Shown: positions 20,075 to 23,911 of the stretch, one piece after another
Position numbering within the stretch: the first letter of the stretch is position 1
How the letters are laid out: the number at the start of each line of letters is the position of its first letter
NCBI GenBank assembly: GCA_030151725.1
Contig: JASLDD010000221.1
Coordinates: 1-23,911 of the forward strand
From: Solirubrobacteraceae bacterium
GTDB taxonomy: Bacteria; Actinomycetota; Thermoleophilia; Solirubrobacterales; Solirubrobacteraceae
Length of the DNA: 23,911 bases
Direction: 5' to 3'
Notes under the pieces: model-generated
Databases searched by the model: none
What the model was told of the DNA's origin: nothing
What the model saw: the letters and a program-made list of their open reading frames with translations, nothing else
Translations under genes and position numbers: made by a program

Positions 20075-20560
20075 ATGCCGAAGGACGTAATCCTCACCCC
20101 CGAAGGTCTGAAGAAGCTCAAGGATGAGCTTGAGCTGCTCTCCACCGAGAAGCGCCGGGAGGTTGCCCAGCGCATCAAGGAGGCAAGAGAGTTCGGGGAC
20201 ATAGCCGAGAACTCCGAGTACGACGACGCCAAGAACGAGCAGGCGATGGTCGAGAGCCGCATCGCCCAGCTGGCGGAGAAGCTCCGCATGGCGACGGTCA
20301 TCCAGGCCAAGGACCTCTCCACGGACGTGGTTCAGGTGGGCTCGGTGGTGCACGTCAAGGATGAAAAGACGGGCAAGTCGGTCAAATACACGATCGTCGG
20401 CTCGGCTGAGGCCAAGCCGGACGAATACAAGCTCTCCAACGAGTCCCCCGTGGGACGCGCGCTGCTCGGCCACAAGCGCAACGAGACGGTTGCCGTCAAG
20501 GTCCCCCGTGGCCCCGCTCGCAAGCTCAAGATCACCAAGATCGACGTCGGCCTCGAGTAG
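20075..20560 (+). CDS. greA: Transcription elongation factor GreA
   Basis: The 161-residue protein binds the secondary channel of RNA polymerase and stimulates cleavage of backtracked RNA. The N-terminal coiled coil (about 8-75) carries the tip motif EFGDIAENSEYDDAK with the acidic pair Asp42/Glu45. The C-terminal FKBP-like domain (about 85-158) contains VQVGSVVHVKD, YTIVGSAEA, ISP-like NESPVGRALLGHK and the terminal KLKITKI. ATG 20075 has GAGGG (20066-20070) 4 nt upstream; no start codon upstream fits better. It is separated from dusB by a terminator-bearing leader and from lysS by only 12 nt. Confidence 0.96.
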   Translation: MPKDVILTPEGLKKLKDELELLSTEKRREVAQRIKEAREFGDIAENSEYDDAKNEQAMVESRIAQLAEKLRMATVIQAKDLSTDVVQVGSVVHVKDEKTGKSVKYTIVGSAEAKPDEYKLSNESPVGRALLGHKRNETVAVKVPRGPARKLKITKIDVGLE

Positions 20561-20572
20561 GCTCAGCCGGAG

Positions 20573-22066
20573 ATGGGCGCAACTGAGGAGCCTGCCGCCT
20601 CCGGCGAGTCGGCTCGGCACGGCCTGCAGGAGCTGATCGCCGAGCGCCGCGCCAAGGCCGAGCGCCTGCGGGCCAGCGACCCGGGGGCGTTCCCCTACTC
20701 GTTCAAGGAGGCAGAGCCGATCGAGCGCGTGCTGTCGGCATACGCGCATCTGGAGAGCGGGCAGGAAACCGACGAGCGCCACCGTGTCGCCGGCCGGATC
20801 GCGGCGCGGCGCGAGGCCGGACGGATGGCCTTCCTCGACCTGGTGGACCGCACCGGCAAGCTCCAGCTGCATGCTCGCGTGGATGTCCTCGGCGAGGAGG
20901 ACTTCGCGCGCCTCGTCTCACTCGACGTGGGCGACCTGATCGGCGTGGACGGCTCGGCGCTGCGCAGTCGCAGGGGCGAGATCTCGCTGAGGGTAGAAAC
21001 ATTCGCGGTGCTCGCCAAGGCGCTGCGTCCCCCGCCCGACAGACACGCGGGCCTGAGCGACATCCAGATCCGCTATCGCCGCCGCGAGCTCGATCTGATG
21101 GCCAGCGAGCAAGCACGCAAGCTGTTCGTAGACCGCGCCAAGGTCATCTCCGCCGTGCGCGCCTACCTCGATGGCCAGGGCTTCCTTGAGGTCGAGACGC
21201 CGGTACTGCAGCCGCTCTACGGAGGCGCCCTGGCACGGCCCTTCACGACCCACCACAACGAGCTCGACCGCACCCTCTACCTGCGAATCGCCACCGAGCT
21301 CTACCTCAAGCGGTTGATCGTGGGAGGGCTGGAGCGCGTGTACGAGCTGGGTAAGGACTTCCGCAACGAGGGGGTCTCCTCCAAGCACAACCCCGAGTTC
21401 ACGATGGTCGAGTTCTACGAGGCGTACGCTGACTACAACGATGAGGCGGACCGCCTTGAAGAGCTTGTCCGCCAGGCAGCTCGCTCGATCGACTACTCGG
21501 GCGAGCTGGACTTCGAGAGCCCGTGGCGACGCGTGGCGTTCGTGGCGGCGATCCTCGAGGCCACGGGCATCGACGTGGGCGCCCTGCGCAGCGCAGAAGC
21601 CCTGGCGGGGGCAATCGCGGAGCGGGGCCTCGAGATCCGTACCGAGGGCGTCGGCTGGGAGCAGATGGCCGACGACCTGCTCTCAAAGTTCGTCGAGCCC
21701 GAGCTGCGCCAGCCCACGTTCGTCGTGGACTACCCCGTGGAGCTCTCCCCGTTCGCCCGCGAGCACCGCTCCGAGCCCGGATTGGTCGAGCGCTGGGAGG
21801 CGTTCGCCGGCGGCATGGAGATCGCCAACGCGTTCAGCGAGCTGACAGATCCGGACGTCCAGCGCGAGCGCTTTGAGGCGCAGACACGACTGGCGGCGCA
21901 GGGCGAGGAGGAGGCCCAGCCCTATGACGAGCTGTTCGTGCAGGCGCTCGAGCAGGGCATGCCGCCTGCCGGGGGTGTGGGCCTTGGCCTCGACCGCCTG
22001 GTGATGCTGCTCACGGGAGCCGAGTCGATCCGCGAGGTGGTGCTGTTCCCGGCCATGCGCGACTGA
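20573..22066 (+). CDS. lysS: Lysyl-tRNA synthetase, class II
   Basis: The 497-residue enzyme charges tRNA-Lys with lysine. The N-terminal OB-fold anticodon domain (about 65-150, RVAGRIAARREAGRMAFLDLVDRTGKLQLHA) precedes the class II core: motif 1 around FLEVETPVLQPLYGGALARPF, motif 2 FRNEGVSSKHNPEFTMVEFYEAYADY starting at 263 (Arg264, Glu266), and motif 3 GVGLGLDRLVMLLTG with Arg475. Length is normal. ATG 20573 follows greA by 12 nt, with GGAG immediately next to the start rather than at the usual distance. The N-terminal ~20 residues are variable, so a slightly later start is possible. clpC downstream of lysS is the usual actinobacterial order, although lsr2 is missing between them. Confidence 0.96.
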   Translation: MGATEEPAASGESARHGLQELIAERRAKAERLRASDPGAFPYSFKEAEPIERVLSAYAHLESGQETDERHRVAGRIAARREAGRMAFLDLVDRTGKLQLHARVDVLGEEDFARLVSLDVGDLIGVDGSALRSRRGEISLRVETFAVLAKALRPPPDRHAGLSDIQIRYRRRELDLMASEQARKLFVDRAKVISAVRAYLDGQGFLEVETPVLQPLYGGALARPFTTHHNELDRTLYLRIATELYLKRLIVGGLERVYELGKDFRNEGVSSKHNPEFTMVEFYEAYADYNDEADRLEELVRQAARSIDYSGELDFESPWRRVAFVAAILEATGIDVGALRSAEALAGAIAERGLEIRTEGVGWEQMADDLLSKFVEPELRQPTFVVDYPVELSPFAREHRSEPGLVERWEAFAGGMEIANAFSELTDPDVQRERFEAQTRLAAQGEEEAQPYDELFVQALEQGMPPAGGVGLGLDRLVMLLTGAESIREVVLFPAMRD

Positions 22067-22173
22067 TCCGGCGGGGTGCCTGAGGCGTAGAGAAAGCAGC
22101 CGGGCTCACGGGAGCTTGGATCCTCCGTCCCGGCGTGCGCCCCGCGATCAAGCCAGGGCCTGGGCCTGCCGAT

Positions 22174-22196
22174 GACCCCGATAGAGCAGGGGGGTC
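22174..22196. promoter_or_regulatory. Inverted repeat upstream of the clpC -10 box
   Basis: GACCCC (22174-22179) and GGGGTC (22191-22196) form 6-bp inverted arms around 11 bp. The repeat covers the expected -35 position of the clpC promoter and ends 3 bp before the TGG of the extended -10. It does not resemble the ClgR, HAIR or CIRCE sites I know. It is a possible operator. Confidence 0.35.
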
Positions 22197-22199
22197 GAT

Positions 22200-22208
22200 T
22201 GGTAGACT
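22200..22208 (+). promoter_or_regulatory. Predicted extended -10 promoter of clpC
   Basis: TGGTAGACT (TGn plus TAGACT) lies 68 bp before the clpC ATG and shares the form TGGTANNCT with the ftsH promoter at 8521-8529. The start itself has a strong ribosome site, AGGAAGGA (22261-22268), 8 nt before ATG 22277. Confidence 0.45.
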
Positions 22209-22276
22209 GACTCCCGAGGCGTCATCCGGACCACAAAGCTTTTGAGGCACCGTCCTAGGTAGGAAGGAATCAAACA

Positions 22277-23911
<1,635 letters not shown>

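Overview
The window is a high-GC stretch of chromosome packed with genes. Almost every gene product is of actinobacterial type, and the accessory proteins (Thr-rich and fibronectin-like surface proteins, an Rv1264-like cyclase, a FadN-type beta-oxidation enzyme) suggest the Thermoleophilia/Solirubrobacterales branch. That placement rests on protein style and gene order, not on a marker gene. The housekeeping backbone tilS-hpt-ftsH-folP-folB-folK ... coaX-dusB-greA-lysS-clpC resembles the M. tuberculosis order hpt..ftsH-folE-folP-folB-folK..panC-panD-coaX-lysS-lsr2-clpC. Here folE, panC/panD and lsr2 are absent from the block, and dusB and greA have been added.

Layout. 1-1425: 3' part of a 3-hydroxyacyl-CoA dehydrogenase/enoyl-CoA hydratase fusion. 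1520-2317: sirtuin deacylase. 2326-4373 (-): two translationally coupled genes, an unrecognised protein followed by an aldo/keto-reductase-fold protein that lacks two catalytic residues. 4461-4958: phasin-like protein with a Lys/Ala tail. 4950-5642 (-): purine nucleoside phosphorylase. 5700-7866: MerR-HTH/class III cyclase fusion, then tilS. 7912-8460 hpt; 8583-10556 ftsH; 10706-12922 folP-folB-NTF2-like gene-folK. 12935-17340: an accessory island holding a secreted Yx(FWY)xxD protein, a membrane anti-sigma-like protein and an ECF sigma factor (all -), then two divergent secreted cupredoxins (+). 17349-18107 (-): GST-like protein. 18132-22066: coaX-dusB-greA-lysS. 22277 to the end: clpC, cut by the window edge.

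The most interesting system is the ECF island. Two near-identical ECF-type promoters (GGGAA, 17 bases from GGAA, then CGTCT) lie upstream of the secreted Yx(FWY)xxD protein and of the cupredoxin pair. The sigma/anti-sigma pair encoded between them is therefore the likely controller of an envelope copper-protein regulon. The two cupredoxins share a 174-bp block that differs at one base, with abrupt borders, as expected from recent gene conversion.

A second theme is start-site architecture. Many transcription units have a TANNNT -10 box placed 6-8 nt before the start codon, which predicts leaderless mRNAs. The purine nucleoside phosphorylase and cyclase units share overlapping back-to-back -10 boxes, and the cyclase seems to be preceded by a leaderless 10-codon ORF whose stop overlaps its GTG start. 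ftsH and clpC instead share TGGTANNCT extended -10 boxes and have untranslated leaders with Shine-Dalgarno sites. No tRNA, rRNA, CRISPR array, insertion sequence or attachment site was seen, and no gene-free stretch exceeds 300 bases (the longest is 14766-15037).
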